A stretch of 39,048 nucleotides of DNA from Bacillota bacterium (GCA_023460085.1 JAEWRI010000028.1:1-39048), one strand, 5' to 3'; positions 16,406-24,349 are shown, numbered from the stretch's first letter. Translations and numbers: made by a program. The notes: generated by a model from the sequence alone, not told the origin.

Positions 16406-17543
16406 GTTTACCACCGCGGGGAAGATCGTATTCGGGCGCGGCACGCTGGGCAGACTGCCCGCGCTGTGCCGTCCGCTGGGAAGCCGGTTTCTCATTGTGG
16501 CGGGCGCTTCCATGCGAAAGACGGGGGTGCTGGACGCGCTGACGAAGGGGCTGAGTGAAATGGGCTCGGAAAGTCTCGTGCACTTCTGCGCGCCGGGCGA
16601 GCCCACGGTGGAATCGGTGGACGCGGCGGTGGCCGACGGACTGGCATTCGGCGCGGACGCGCTTGTCGGGATCGGCGGCGGAAGTCCGGTGGATACGGCC
16701 AAGGCCGCCACGGCGGTGATGGCCAACGGCGGCAGCGTGCGCGATTATCTGGAGGGCGTGGGGGACAGGAAGATTACGGTCTGTCCGCTGCCCTTCGTTG
16801 CGGTCCCCGCTACGGCGGGCACGGGCGCGGAGGTCACCAAGAACGCCGTCGTGATGTCCCACGCGGAGCACTTCAAGAAGAGCATACGCGACGACCGGAT
16901 GCTGGCGCGCGTCGCTTTGGTCGATCCCGAGCTGACGCTGACGGTGCCGCGCGACGTCACCGCGGCGTCCGGCATGGACGCGCTGTGCCAGCTGGTGGAG
17001 AGCTATACCGCAAAGCAGGCCAATGATTTCTGCGACGCCCTGTCGCTGTATCACGCGCCGAGGGCGCTGGCGGCCCTGCGCCGCGCCTGCGCGGACGGAA
17101 GCGATATTGAGGCGCGGGAAACCATGTCTCTGGCCGCCATGGTGAGCGGCCTGTGCCTTGCCAACGCGGGCCTCGGTGCGGCCCACGGCCTCGGTGCGGG
17201 GCTGGGCGCGATGCTGGGTACGCGGCACGGCATCGCCTGCGGCATGCTGCTGCCCCACGTGATGCGATACAACTTTTCGCGCGGCTGCAGTAAATACGCG
17301 GCGCTGGGGCGCGCGTTTACGGGGCGCGCGATGCCGGATGACGCGGAAGCCGCGTTCGCGGCGGCGGACGCCGTGGCGGCGCTGTGCGCCGAGCTGGGAC
17401 TGCCCGCGCGGCTCTCGGAGCTGGGAGTCACGCCGGATATGGCTCGCGGGCTGGCGGAGGCGTCCATGGGCTCGTCGATGAGCAAGAATCCCGTCGAAGT
17501 GACGCTGGAGGATTGCGAGGCGCTGATCCGGTCAATCATATAG
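16398..17543 (+). CDS. Iron-containing alcohol dehydrogenase
   Basis: The protein has 381 residues; it overlaps the mutase gene by 8 bp. It is a group III alcohol dehydrogenase: FTTAGKIVFGRGTLGRLPAL at the start, the NAD site GIGGGSPVDTAKA (about 94-106), and PATAGTGAEVTKNAVV. The metal site is in two segments: SGMDALCQLVESYTAK and AHGLGAGLGAMLGTRHGIACGMLLPHVMRYN. In the first segment the usual second ligand His (DALTH) is Gln; Asp and the two later His are present. This substitution occurs in some family subgroups and may change metal preference. The substrate (an aldehyde or alcohol) is unknown; it is the last gene of the operon. Confidence 0.88.
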   Translation: MFEFTTAGKIVFGRGTLGRLPALCRPLGSRFLIVAGASMRKTGVLDALTKGLSEMGSESLVHFCAPGEPTVESVDAAVADGLAFGADALVGIGGGSPVDTAKAATAVMANGGSVRDYLEGVGDRKITVCPLPFVAVPATAGTGAEVTKNAVVMSHAEHFKKSIRDDRMLARVALVDPELTLTVPRDVTAASGMDALCQLVESYTAKQANDFCDALSLYHAPRALAALRRACADGSDIEARETMSLAAMVSGLCLANAGLGAAHGLGAGLGAMLGTRHGIACGMLLPHVMRYNFSRGCSKYAALGRAFTGRAMPDDAEAAFAAADAVAALCAELGLPARLSELGVTPDMARGLAEASMGSSMSKNPVEVTLEDCEALIRSII

Positions 17544-17583
17544 TATCGATGCCGCCGCATATCCATGTAGGGGAGTGATGGAC

Positions 17584-18072
17584 ATGGAGAATGCGGTGAC
17601 CCATACGCTGAAGCGCGGGGAGAGGCTGGAGCAGCTGAGCGCGCGGTACGGCTTGCCGGTGTGCCTCATCGTGCGCGCGAACCCGGATACGCGCTTCATG
17701 TGGGGAGAAACGCTGCGCATTCCAGCGGCCTGCGCCTGCGGGCAGCCAGAAAAGGCGTGTTTGCCGAAGTTCCGCTGGGCATACGCCGAATATGTCGTGC
17801 AGCCGGGCGATACGCTGTACGGTGTTGCGCTGCGCCACGGCCTTACGATGCGCATCGTGCAGAAGGCCAACGCGTTGAGCGGACTGGCGGAGCTGCAGCC
17901 GGGAGCCCGGCTTCGCCTGCCGGAGATCCGCGGCGCGCGGTACTGCGTGCGCGAGGGCGAGCGTATCGCGGACATCGCGGCGGCGCATGGCATTTCGGAG
18001 CGCGCGCTGCGCGGCAAGAATTTTCTGGCTGACGGCGAAGACGTGGGGCCGGGAGCGTGCCTGCTGATATGA
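17584..18072 (+). CDS. Triple LysM-domain protein
   Basis: The protein has 162 residues from ATG 17584, eight bases after AGGGGAG; ATG 17578 is an alternative. Three LysM units fill it. The first is at about 5-48 (HTLKRGERLEQLSARYGLPVC...NPDTRFMWGETLRIP). The second is at about 68-112 (EYVVQPGDTLYGVALRHGL...NALSGLAELQPGARLRLP), the best match. A degenerate third is at about 117-160 (YCVREGERIADIAAAHGIS). LysM domains bind N-acetylglucosamine-containing glycans such as peptidoglycan. No signal peptide or membrane helix is visible, which fits spore-coat-type or non-classically exported LysM proteins of Clostridia. It follows the alcohol dehydrogenase by 40 bp and may be read through from it. 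Confidence 0.85.
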   Translation: MENAVTHTLKRGERLEQLSARYGLPVCLIVRANPDTRFMWGETLRIPAACACGQPEKACLPKFRWAYAEYVVQPGDTLYGVALRHGLTMRIVQKANALSGLAELQPGARLRLPEIRGARYCVREGERIADIAAAHGISERALRGKNFLADGEDVGPGACLLI

Positions 18073-18095
18073 CCGCTGTGAAGGCATCCAAAATA

Positions 18096-18126
18096 TTGTG
18101 ATTTTTTTCTGCGCGTATGATACAAT
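18096..18126 (+). promoter_or_regulatory. Candidate promoter for the membrane-protein pair
   Basis: An extended -10 (TGA then TACAAT at 18121-18126) lies 32 bp before the start codon. The best -35 (TTGTGA, 18096-18101) is 19 bp upstream of it, slightly long. Confidence 0.5.
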
Positions 18127-18158
18127 GATGACGATATATTAAACAAAGGAGAGCGGGT

Positions 18159-18809
18159 ATGGATGCGCAGACTTTAGCTATCCTCGTATTGATCGGTTAT
18201 ACTTTGGTGGGTGGTATTCTCTGCTTTTTCGGCAGCCGGTGGGCAAAGATCATCGTCGCGATTTACGGCTTTGGGCTGGGTTTTCTGGCGGCGTACGCGC
18301 TGCTGCCGATGTTTTTCCCCACGCTGGGGGACATGCTCGTGCTGTTCATCAGCATCGGCGTGGGCGTCGTTGTGGCGCTGCTGTTCGTGCTGTTCTTCTA
18401 CGCGGGCATATTCTTCGTCGGCTTTGGCGCGGGCATCGCGCTGTCCATGCTGGTGGTGGCGGTGCTGAATAAAATGGCCGGACTGGAGCTCAGCATGATA
18501 GACTGGTATGTGTATGTACCCACGCTGATTATCGGATGCATACTCGGCTCGCTGACGCTGAACAACCGACGGATCTTCCTGTCCATATTTACCGCGTACA
18601 TCGGCGCATCGGCGCTTGCGCTGGTGGTAGCCCAGCTGTTTACGCTCAAGGACGGACTTTCGCTGCCGATGCTGACGCTCTCCGATCCTTCGGCGCTGGC
18701 GGACAGAATGTCCACCGTGTATCTGGTGGCGCTGGCTGTGCTGTTTGTGGCGGGGCTGGTGGTGCAGCTCGCGGTGACGAGTCGGAAGAGGCAAAAAACT
18801 GCGGATTGA
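18159..18809 (+). CDS. Polytopic membrane protein, DUF4203/TMEM198-like
   Basis: The protein has 216 residues after an AAAGGAG site. About seven membrane helices fill it, for example LVGGILCFFGSRWAKIIVAIYGFGLGFLAAYALL and GIFFVGFGAGIALSMLVVAVL. The Gly-rich helix pattern (a short 'GxxLxFFG.RW.K' near the first helix) is what I associate with DUF4203/TMEM198-type proteins, whose function is unknown. A short basic tail (TSRKRQKTAD) ends it. It is followed 9 bp later by a second protein with the same layout, so the pair probably arose by duplication and may form a complex. Confidence 0.6.
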   Translation: MDAQTLAILVLIGYTLVGGILCFFGSRWAKIIVAIYGFGLGFLAAYALLPMFFPTLGDMLVLFISIGVGVVVALLFVLFFYAGIFFVGFGAGIALSMLVVAVLNKMAGLELSMIDWYVYVPTLIIGCILGSLTLNNRRIFLSIFTAYIGASALALVVAQLFTLKDGLSLPMLTLSDPSALADRMSTVYLVALAVLFVAGLVVQLAVTSRKRQKTAD

Positions 18810-18818
18810 GGGGTGAAC

Positions 18819-19547
18819 ATGGAGGTATCCTGGATCATACTGATCTGCGGCGCGGGGACGCTGGCGATAGGGCTTCTGTTCCTGTTTTTCGGGTATAATC
18901 TCGCGCGTTTTCTGCTGCCGCTGTGCGGCGTACTGGTTGCGCTGGGCCTGCTGTGGGCGCTGCTGCTGCCTGTCATGCGGCTGAACAGCCTGGACACCTG
19001 GCTGTTTATGGGCGGCGCGGGGGTTTCGCTGTACATACTGCTGTTCTTTTTCAAGCGCGTCGCGGGGTTTTTCGTGGGGCTGCTGGGGGCCGCGCTGATG
19101 CTGCTCTTCATCGTGTGCGCGCTGAATCTCTATACGGTGCCTTATCTGTATCCCGCGTGCTTTGCGCTGTGCGCGGCGTCGGCGCTGCTGGCGCTGGTGT
19201 ATAAAAAGGCCGGCGTAGCGGTGTTTACCTCGCTGCTGGGCGGATGCATGGCGGCGTTTGCAGGGCTGTACCTTTATTATCAGGGAGTGGACCCGGCGGC
19301 GTTTGCCGCGGGGGTGCCTGCAGCACTGTGGGCGTTTCTGATACAGTACCGCTATCTCGTCGCGGGTGTGGCATTGGTGCTCTCTGTGGCGGGCATACTG
19401 GCCCAGCTGCTCGTGACATCGCGGCGTCAGGTGCTTTCGGGCGATTTGGACGAAGCGTCCCTTCCATCGCCGCCGAAGAAGCCCCGGAAGGAGCGGGCTT
19501 TGCCGCCCGCACCCGCAGAACCGGATCCGCCGGAAATGAGCGTATAA
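18819..19547 (+). CDS. Polytopic membrane protein, paralogue of the preceding gene
   Basis: The protein has 242 residues from ATG 18819, behind GAGGGG. Seven or eight membrane helices are visible, starting SWIILICGAGTLAIGLLFLFFGYNLARFLLPLCGVL and ending GVALVLSVAGILAQLLVTSRRQ. The FFGY..ARF..P..G pattern after helix one and the LLVTSRR after the last helix both mirror the upstream protein (FFGSRWAK; LAVTSRKR). A 45-residue Pro-rich cytosolic tail (SPPKKPRKERALPPAPAEPDPPE) is extra. The function is unknown. Confidence 0.6.
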   Translation: MEVSWIILICGAGTLAIGLLFLFFGYNLARFLLPLCGVLVALGLLWALLLPVMRLNSLDTWLFMGGAGVSLYILLFFFKRVAGFFVGLLGAALMLLFIVCALNLYTVPYLYPACFALCAASALLALVYKKAGVAVFTSLLGGCMAAFAGLYLYYQGVDPAAFAAGVPAALWAFLIQYRYLVAGVALVLSVAGILAQLLVTSRRQVLSGDLDEASLPSPPKKPRKERALPPAPAEPDPPEMSV

Positions 19548-19560
19548 CCCAAGACAAAGC

Positions 19561-19582
19561 AAAAGCGCCGAAGGGCGCTTTT
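19561..19582. terminator. Bidirectional intrinsic terminator
   Basis: AAAAGCGCC (19561-19569) pairs with GGCGCTTTT (19574-19582), between the convergent membrane-protein gene and argJ. Confidence 0.85.
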
Positions 19583-19597
19583 ATGTTGCGTTGTATT

Positions 19598-20791
19598 TCA
19601 TGTGCGGTAGTCCGCGTTGATTTTCACATAATCCAGAGAGAAGTCGCACGTCCACATGGTATCCGCCGCATCGCCTTCGCCGAAGTCCAGCGTGTAGGCG
19701 ACCTCGCTTTGCTTCAGCTCCTTCAGCGCCGCCTGCTCGTCGAAGGGGAGGCCTCCGCCGTCGCGGCATACCTGTACGCCGCCTATCCAGATGTTCACCT
19801 TTTCGGGATTGAAGCGCGCTCCCGAGTATCCCGCCGCGGTAAGCAGCCGGCCCCAGTTGGCGTCGTTGCCGAAGGCCGCCGTCTTGCACAGCGGCGAACG
19901 GGCAATCGCGCCCGCGATTTTGTGGGCGTCCCGCGGGGTACGCGCGCCGCGCACCGCGATGGTCAGCAGCTTGGTGGCGCCTTCGCCGTCGGCGGCCAGC
20001 ATTTTGGCAAGACGGGTGCACACCTGCGTCAGCGCGTCGAGGAAAACCGCGTAGGTGCGGGAATCCGCCTCTATTCTCTCGTTGCCTGCGCTGCCGGAAG
20101 CGAGTATCAGCACCTTGTCGCATACGCTCGTATCCCCGTCCACCGAAATGCGGTTGTAGGACACGCCTGCGGCGGTCTTCAGCGCCTGCTTCAGCGCGGC
20201 GCGGGAAATGGCGGCGTCGGTGGTCAGCACCGATATCATCGTGGCCATGTTGGGGTGGATCATGCCGGAGCCCTTTGCCATACCGCCGATGCGCACTTCG
20301 CGCCCGTCCAGCAGGAAGGAAACCTGCGCCTGTTTGGGATGCGTGTCGGTGGTCATGATGGCGCGCGCCGCGGCTTCTCCGCCTTCGCGGGTGGGCTGGG
20401 CGGCTTCGAGGCCCGCCGCAAGCCTGTCCATCGGCAGCGGTACGCCGATGACGCCGGTGGAGCCGGTAAGCACATCCTCCGGCGCGCAGCCGAAGCGCTG
20501 TGCCGCCAGCGCCGCAAACTTCAGCGCGTCCTCATCGCCGCGCTGCGCGAGGCATGCGTTGGCGCAGCCCGCGTTGACCACGACCAGACGCGCCCGGCCG
20601 TTGCGCACGTTGCGCCGCGCGAGCTGAAGCGAGTGTCCCCGGACGATGTTCCGCGTGAATATTCCCGCCGCCGTCGCGAGGGTGTCGCACCTCACCACCG
20701 CGAGATCCGCATCTCCTGATTTTCGGATGCCGCACGCGACCCCTGCGGCGGTAAACCCCAAGGCGTATGTGACGCCGCTGCACTGCTCCAT
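19598..20791 (-). CDS. argJ: Bifunctional ornithine acetyltransferase / N-acetylglutamate synthase
   Basis: The protein has 397 residues; GGAGGG lies seven bases upstream of its ATG. ArgJ moves the acetyl group from N-acetylornithine to glutamate in the cyclic arginine pathway and may also make N-acetylglutamate from acetyl-CoA. The self-cleavage site is in KGSGMIHPNMATM (about 173-185), where the Thr becomes the N-terminal nucleophile of the beta chain. The oxyanion-hole Thr pair is in LTGSTGVIGVPLP. FNRISVDGDTSVCD (here YNRISVDGDTS), FGNDANWGR and the C-terminal Asn-Ala-Asp-Tyr-Arg-Thr end are all family-typical. No other arginine gene is nearby, which is unusual since argJ normally sits with argC/argB/argD. 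Confidence 0.95.
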   Translation of the reverse strand: MEQCSGVTYALGFTAAGVACGIRKSGDADLAVVRCDTLATAAGIFTRNIVRGHSLQLARRNVRNGRARLVVVNAGCANACLAQRGDEDALKFAALAAQRFGCAPEDVLTGSTGVIGVPLPMDRLAAGLEAAQPTREGGEAAARAIMTTDTHPKQAQVSFLLDGREVRIGGMAKGSGMIHPNMATMISVLTTDAAISRAALKQALKTAAGVSYNRISVDGDTSVCDKVLILASGSAGNERIEADSRTYAVFLDALTQVCTRLAKMLAADGEGATKLLTIAVRGARTPRDAHKIAGAIARSPLCKTAAFGNDANWGRLLTAAGYSGARFNPEKVNIWIGGVQVCRDGGGLPFDEQAALKELKQSEVAYTLDFGEGDAADTMWTCDFSLDYVKINADYRT

Positions 20792-20851
20792 GGATGTCCC
20801 TCCGGAAAATTTCTCCCATCATACCACACCGTGCCGCAAAACGCACGCGCT

Positions 20852-21547
20852 TTATTCCTCCCGCAGCATCTCCTCCAGACGCCGGGGATCGCGCAGCTCG
20901 AACCGGCTGCGGCTGCACGAAATCGCGCCGGTGTCACAGATGGCTGAGAGCTCTCGAGAGAGCGCGCTGCGGTTTACGCCCAGATAGTCCGCCAGCGCCT
21001 GCCGGTCCAGCGGCACGGTAAACACGCGGCTGCGTTGGCGTGTCCCTTCGCTGATGAGGTAGGAGGCCAGCTTCTGGCGCGTGGTTTTGCGGGAAAGGTG
21101 TCCTATTTTCTCACTGAGCGCGATGTTCTTCTGCGCGAAAATACCCAGCATGTTGCGTATCAGCTGGCTGTGGAAGGCGCAGGCTTTGGCGCAAGGGCGT
21201 ATGATGCGGTCGAACGAGAGCAGCAGCACACGCGCCTCCTCGCCCGCTTCCGCCGTTACCGGACTTTCGGGCAGTCCGGCGCAGGCGATCACCTCGCCGA
21301 CCAGCCCGGGCGGCGTTACCGCGGTCATCAGCGTACGATTCCCGAGTATGTCCTCCCGGTATACGCGGACATGGCCTTCCAGCACGACACCGAAGCGATG
21401 CAGCCTGTCACCTGCTACCCACAGCGTCTCTCCGCGGGTATAAGCGACCGTCCGCGCATCCATGCAGTCCAGCAAATTCCGGAGGTCCTCGCGCGAAATT
21501 CCGGCGAACAGCCCAACGCTTTTTTCAAAGAGTTCATCTGTATTCAT
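20852..21547 (-). CDS. Crp/Fnr-family transcriptional regulator
   Basis: The protein has 231 residues from ATG 21547, after GGAGTG; a longer upstream reading frame has no ribosome site. An N-terminal cyclic-nucleotide-binding-like beta barrel spans about 12-125 (TRGETLWVAGDRLHRFGVVLEGHVRVYR). A long dimer helix follows, then a C-terminal winged helix with VPLDRQALADYLGVNRSALSRELSAICD as the DNA-reading helix-turn-helix. The N-terminus lacks the Cys set of Fe-S FNR, so it probably senses another ligand or haem. It is divergent from a two-cluster ferredoxin across a perfect operator; in Clostridia such pairs commonly sit beside nitrosative-stress genes such as hcp, but no hcp is in this window. 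Confidence 0.9.
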   Translation of the reverse strand: MNTDELFEKSVGLFAGISREDLRNLLDCMDARTVAYTRGETLWVAGDRLHRFGVVLEGHVRVYREDILGNRTLMTAVTPPGLVGEVIACAGLPESPVTAEAGEEARVLLLSFDRIIRPCAKACAFHSQLIRNMLGIFAQKNIALSEKIGHLSRKTTRQKLASYLISEGTRQRSRVFTVPLDRQALADYLGVNRSALSRELSAICDTGAISCSRSRFELRDPRRLEEMLREE

Positions 21548-21562
21548 TTCACACTCCGAACT

Positions 21563-21576
21563 GTTGCAAATGCAAC
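21563..21576. promoter_or_regulatory. Perfect inverted repeat, likely Crp/Fnr operator
   Basis: GTTGCA-AA-TGCAAC is a perfect palindrome in its arms. It lies 16 bp upstream of the regulator's start and 58 bp upstream of the ferredoxin's start. Confidence 0.75.
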
Positions 21577-21598
21577 ATACTATCTGAATGGAGTATAC

Positions 21599-21604
21599 TA
21601 TACT
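21599..21604 (+). promoter_or_regulatory. -10 element of the ferredoxin gene
   Basis: TATACT (21599-21604; a second overlapping TATACT starts at 21594) has no good -35. The operator centre (21569.5) lies about 41.5 bp upstream of the predicted start of transcription near 21611, the class II activator spacing. Confidence 0.5.
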
Positions 21605-21634
21605 GTGAACACCAAGACAAGGAGGAAACGAAAG

Positions 21635-22333
21635 ATGAAACGAAATATCATCAACATAGACGAAGAAAAATGCAACGGATGCGGGCTGTGCGTGGATGCG
21701 TGCCATGAGGGCGCGCTGAAGCTTATCGACGGCAAGGCGAAGCTGGTTTCCGAGTCTTATTGCGACGGCCTCGGCAACTGCCTACCGCAGTGCCCCGCGG
21801 GCGCAATCACCATCGAGGAGCGGGAAGCCGCGGCTTATGACGAGGCGGCGGTGCAGCAGCATATTCAACAGAAAGCGGAAAGCACCGGTACCGGCGGATG
21901 TCCTTCCGCGCGCGCACAGGCCTTTCAGAGAAAACCCGAGCCGACTGCGCCCGCTGCGGAAAGCGCATCGGAGCTGGCGCAGTGGCCCTGTCAGATCAAG
22001 CTTGTGCCGGTGAACGCACCTTACTTCGACGGCGCAAAGCTGCTCGTCGCGGCGGACTGCACGGCATACGCGTACGCGGATACGCACCGCCGCTTTATGA
22101 AGGGCAAGGTGACGCTGATAGGCTGTCCGAAGCTGGACATGGTGGACTATACGGAGAAGCTGACGGAGATTCTGCGCCGAAACAATATACGGAGCGTTGA
22201 GGTGCTGCGAATGAGTGTCCCGTGCTGCGGCGGCATCGAACACGCCGTACAGCAGGCGCTGCTGGCAAGCGGCAGGATGATTCCGTGGCGGGTGACGGTA
22301 ATCGCGCCAAACGGCGAGATTGTGGAAGAATGA
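21635..22333 (+). CDS. Two-[4Fe-4S] ferredoxin-domain protein
   Basis: The protein has 232 residues after AAGGAGG. The N-terminus holds two cluster motifs: CNGCGLCVDACHEGA (about 13-27), a normal CxxCxxCxxxC, and CDGLGNCLPQCPAGA (about 43-57), a variant CxxxxxCxxxCP. A Gln/Ala/Pro-rich linker follows (about 65-115). The C-terminal domain (about 118-232) contains APYFDGAKLLVAADCTAYAYAD, LIGCPKLDMVDYTEKL and SVPCCGGIEHAV, with extra Cys that may bind metal. This layout fits the electron-transfer protein commonly encoded next to Crp/Fnr regulators in Clostridia. It is expected to be cytoplasmic. Regulation is probably by the divergent Crp/Fnr protein. Confidence 0.85.
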   Translation: MKRNIINIDEEKCNGCGLCVDACHEGALKLIDGKAKLVSESYCDGLGNCLPQCPAGAITIEEREAAAYDEAAVQQHIQQKAESTGTGGCPSARAQAFQRKPEPTAPAAESASELAQWPCQIKLVPVNAPYFDGAKLLVAADCTAYAYADTHRRFMKGKVTLIGCPKLDMVDYTEKLTEILRRNNIRSVEVLRMSVPCCGGIEHAVQQALLASGRMIPWRVTVIAPNGEIVEE

Positions 22334-22337
22334 ACGG

Positions 22338-22363
22338 AGCCGGGCCATAGCGTCCGGCTTTTT
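22338..22363 (+). terminator. Intrinsic terminator of the ferredoxin gene
   Basis: AGCCGG (22338-22343) pairs with CCGGCT (22354-22359), followed by five T. Confidence 0.75.
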
Positions 22364-22378
22364 GCCATCCCGGCGCGA

Positions 22379-22406
22379 TTGCACTTTTCGATTTTTAGTA
22401 TATAAT
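22379..22406 (+). promoter_or_regulatory. Promoter of the DUF2156/GNAT pair
   Basis: TTGCAC (22379-22384) and TATAAT (22401-22406) have 16 bp between them, 31 bp before the start codon. Confidence 0.65.
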
Positions 22407-22436
22407 ACTTCATAATGAGAATACGGAGACGACAGC

Positions 22437-23336
22437 ATGCTGGAATTCAGGGACATCAAACTGGACGATAAACAGGAGTTCGATCGGTACACACGGGGCC
22501 ACTGCAACGCGGAGGCTTCCTTTGCAAACATCTATCTATGGCGCACCGTTTGCCGCACAAAGATTGCCTTTGACGAACAGGCGCTCTATCTGCTTCTTGA
22601 TTTACCGGATTACCGGCCCTTCATGCTGCCGCCTTTTCTGCTGCAATACGATGGCTGCTATAAGGAGCCGCTGCGCCGGGTGTACGACCATATGAACGCG
22701 CACTGCGGAGGCTTTTTTATCAAAGGCGTCACAAATTATGTGAAGGAACGCATCGAGGCGAGCTGCCCAGGCAATTTCACGCTGGTCCCCGACAGGGACA
22801 ACTTCGAATATGTCTACCTTTCATCGGATCTCTGCAGCCTGGAAGGAAAAAAGCTTCACGCGAAGCGTAACCACATCAACCGGCTGCTGCAGGAGCACGA
22901 GGCGGAGTACCGCGCGTATCGCCCGGAGGACTATGAGGCCTGCGTATCGCTGCACCGGCAGTGGATGGAGGAAAAGGGCGGCGTCACAAAAGGGCTGCGG
23001 GACGAGTTCACCGTCACCAAGACGGCGCTGGAGAATTTGGACGCGCTGGGCTTGAAGTGCGGCATGCTGTATGTGGACGGAAAGCTCACCGCTTTTTCCA
23101 TCGGTGAGAAGTTCCAGGAGGATATGGCACTCATTCATATCGAGAAAGCCGATCCGGACGTGCAGGGGGCGTATCCCATGATCAACCGGGAGTTTGCGCG
23201 TGCCGAGTGGAGCGAAGTTAAGTACATCAACCGAGAAGAAGATATGGGCATCGAAGGGCTGCGCAAAGCAAAGCTTTCGTACAATCCCGTTTTTCTGATA
23301 GAAAAATACACCTGTGTCAGGAGCGAAGCGCAGTGA
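22437..23336 (+). CDS. DUF2156 (phosphatidylglycerol lysyltransferase C-terminal domain-like) protein
   Basis: The protein has 299 residues. It opens LEFRDIKLDDKQEFDRYTRG and SFANIYLWRT, features of soluble DUF2156 proteins of Clostridia. KLHAKRNHINRLLQEHEAEYR and LIHIEKADPDVQGAYPMINREFAR, then YINREEDMGIEGLRKAKLSYNP, complete the double-GNAT-fold pattern. It corresponds to the cytosolic domain of MprF-type aminoacyl-phosphatidylglycerol synthases, but without the membrane half. Function in this stand-alone form is not established; transfer of an aminoacyl or acyl group is inferred from the fold. The stop overlaps the next gene's GTG by 4 bp, so the two are coupled. Confidence 0.85.
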   Translation: MLEFRDIKLDDKQEFDRYTRGHCNAEASFANIYLWRTVCRTKIAFDEQALYLLLDLPDYRPFMLPPFLLQYDGCYKEPLRRVYDHMNAHCGGFFIKGVTNYVKERIEASCPGNFTLVPDRDNFEYVYLSSDLCSLEGKKLHAKRNHINRLLQEHEAEYRAYRPEDYEACVSLHRQWMEEKGGVTKGLRDEFTVTKTALENLDALGLKCGMLYVDGKLTAFSIGEKFQEDMALIHIEKADPDVQGAYPMINREFARAEWSEVKYINREEDMGIEGLRKAKLSYNPVFLIEKYTCVRSEAQ

Positions 23337-24334
23337 TTGTAAGGCTGCTGGACAAAGCGTATATGGGTGATGCCAGAGCGTTGTGGAAGGAAGCGTTCGC
23401 CGACTCCGACGCGTTCATCGATTGGTATTTTAAGCACAAGGTGCTGCCCGGCAATTCTCTGGGCGCCTTCGACGAGGGCGGCCTCGTTTCAATGCTGCAC
23501 ATGATCCCTTATACGATACGGCTGCAGGGAAAGGCTGCGCGTACCATGATGATTGCGGGCGCTGCCACGAAACGCGAACGGCGCGGCGAAGGTCACATGC
23601 GCACGCTGCTGCTGGCCTCGCTGGAGGAGATGCGGGAGCGCGGCATATTCCTCACGATTCTATATCCGTTCAAGCACAGTTTCTACGAGCGGTTCGGCTG
23701 GGCGACGGTGACGCGGGTGCACCGCGGCGTCGTTACGGAGGCTCCGCTCCGCCGGGATGTCGAAGTGATCGAAACGGATGATTATCACGCACTGGAGTCC
23801 ATCTATTCCCGGATGATGCGCGGATACGACGGATGCGTACTGCGCGGAAGCCGCGAATGGCGCTGGCGCATGGGAGAACTGAAAGCCGATGGCGGGCGCG
23901 CGGCGGTGCTCGTGCGGGACGATATCGCGGTGGCGTACATGCTCTTCTACATGCAGCACGCCAAAGCGGAGGTGGTGGAGACCGCATACGCCGACGAGGA
24001 GGACATCGGCGCGCTGCTGTCCTACATATTGCGGCAGGGCTGCAAGCGCGTGAATTACGCGCTGCCAACACAGTCCCGCGGGGCCAAGCACGGCATGGCA
24101 CGCGTGGTGGACGCAAAAGCGCTGCTGCGGTTTCTGGACGCCGAGGCGCTGCTGAAGGATATACGGCTGCGCGACGAATTTGCGCCCTGGAACCGCATCG
24201 GCGAAGGGCCGGAGGGTACTGAAACGGACATTGCGTCGCTTGCGCATATTGCATACGCGGGCGGCGGCAAGATAAGCCGAAAATGTACTGAACTATTTGT
24301 CAGCAGGGATACTTGCATTTTCGAGATGTTTTAA
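23333..24334 (+). CDS. Eis-like GNAT acetyltransferase
   Basis: The protein has 333 residues from GTG 23333 (GTGA overlap with the gene before). The N-terminal GNAT domain has VSMLHMIPYTIRLQGKAARTMMIAGAATKRERRGEGHMRTLL; the RRGEGHM segment is the acetyl-CoA pyrophosphate loop. PFKHSFYERFGWATVTRVH is the shared 'Y..FGW' motif of Eis-type enzymes. A second degenerate GNAT unit and a short C-terminal sterol-carrier-like region follow (KISRKCTELFVSRDTCIFEMF). Eis proteins acetylate amines, including aminoglycosides in mycobacteria. Here the target is unknown, and coupling to the DUF2156 gene suggests a joint envelope or small-molecule task. Confidence 0.8.
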   Translation: MIVRLLDKAYMGDARALWKEAFADSDAFIDWYFKHKVLPGNSLGAFDEGGLVSMLHMIPYTIRLQGKAARTMMIAGAATKRERRGEGHMRTLLLASLEEMRERGIFLTILYPFKHSFYERFGWATVTRVHRGVVTEAPLRRDVEVIETDDYHALESIYSRMMRGYDGCVLRGSREWRWRMGELKADGGRAAVLVRDDIAVAYMLFYMQHAKAEVVETAYADEEDIGALLSYILRQGCKRVNYALPTQSRGAKHGMARVVDAKALLRFLDAEALLKDIRLRDEFAPWNRIGEGPEGTETDIASLAHIAYAGGGKISRKCTELFVSRDTCIFEMF

Positions 24335-24341
24335 TTACAAT
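24313..24341 (+). promoter_or_regulatory. Promoter of the ATP synthase operon
   Basis: TTGCAT (24313-24318) and TACAAT (24336-24341) have exactly 17 bp between them. The -10 begins just past the stop codon of the upstream gene. The expected transcription start is near 24348, right at the first ATG. Confidence 0.65.
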
Positions 24342-24349
24342 GATAGATT

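Noticed and set aside
9701..19562. Several long reading frames on the minus strand opposite real genes (for example 9701-10819, 12752-14182, 13929-15086, 15734-16726, 18174-19562)
   Set aside because: They are Arg/His/Ala-rich mirror frames of GC-rich plus-strand genes with clear family motifs, and have no family motifs of their own.
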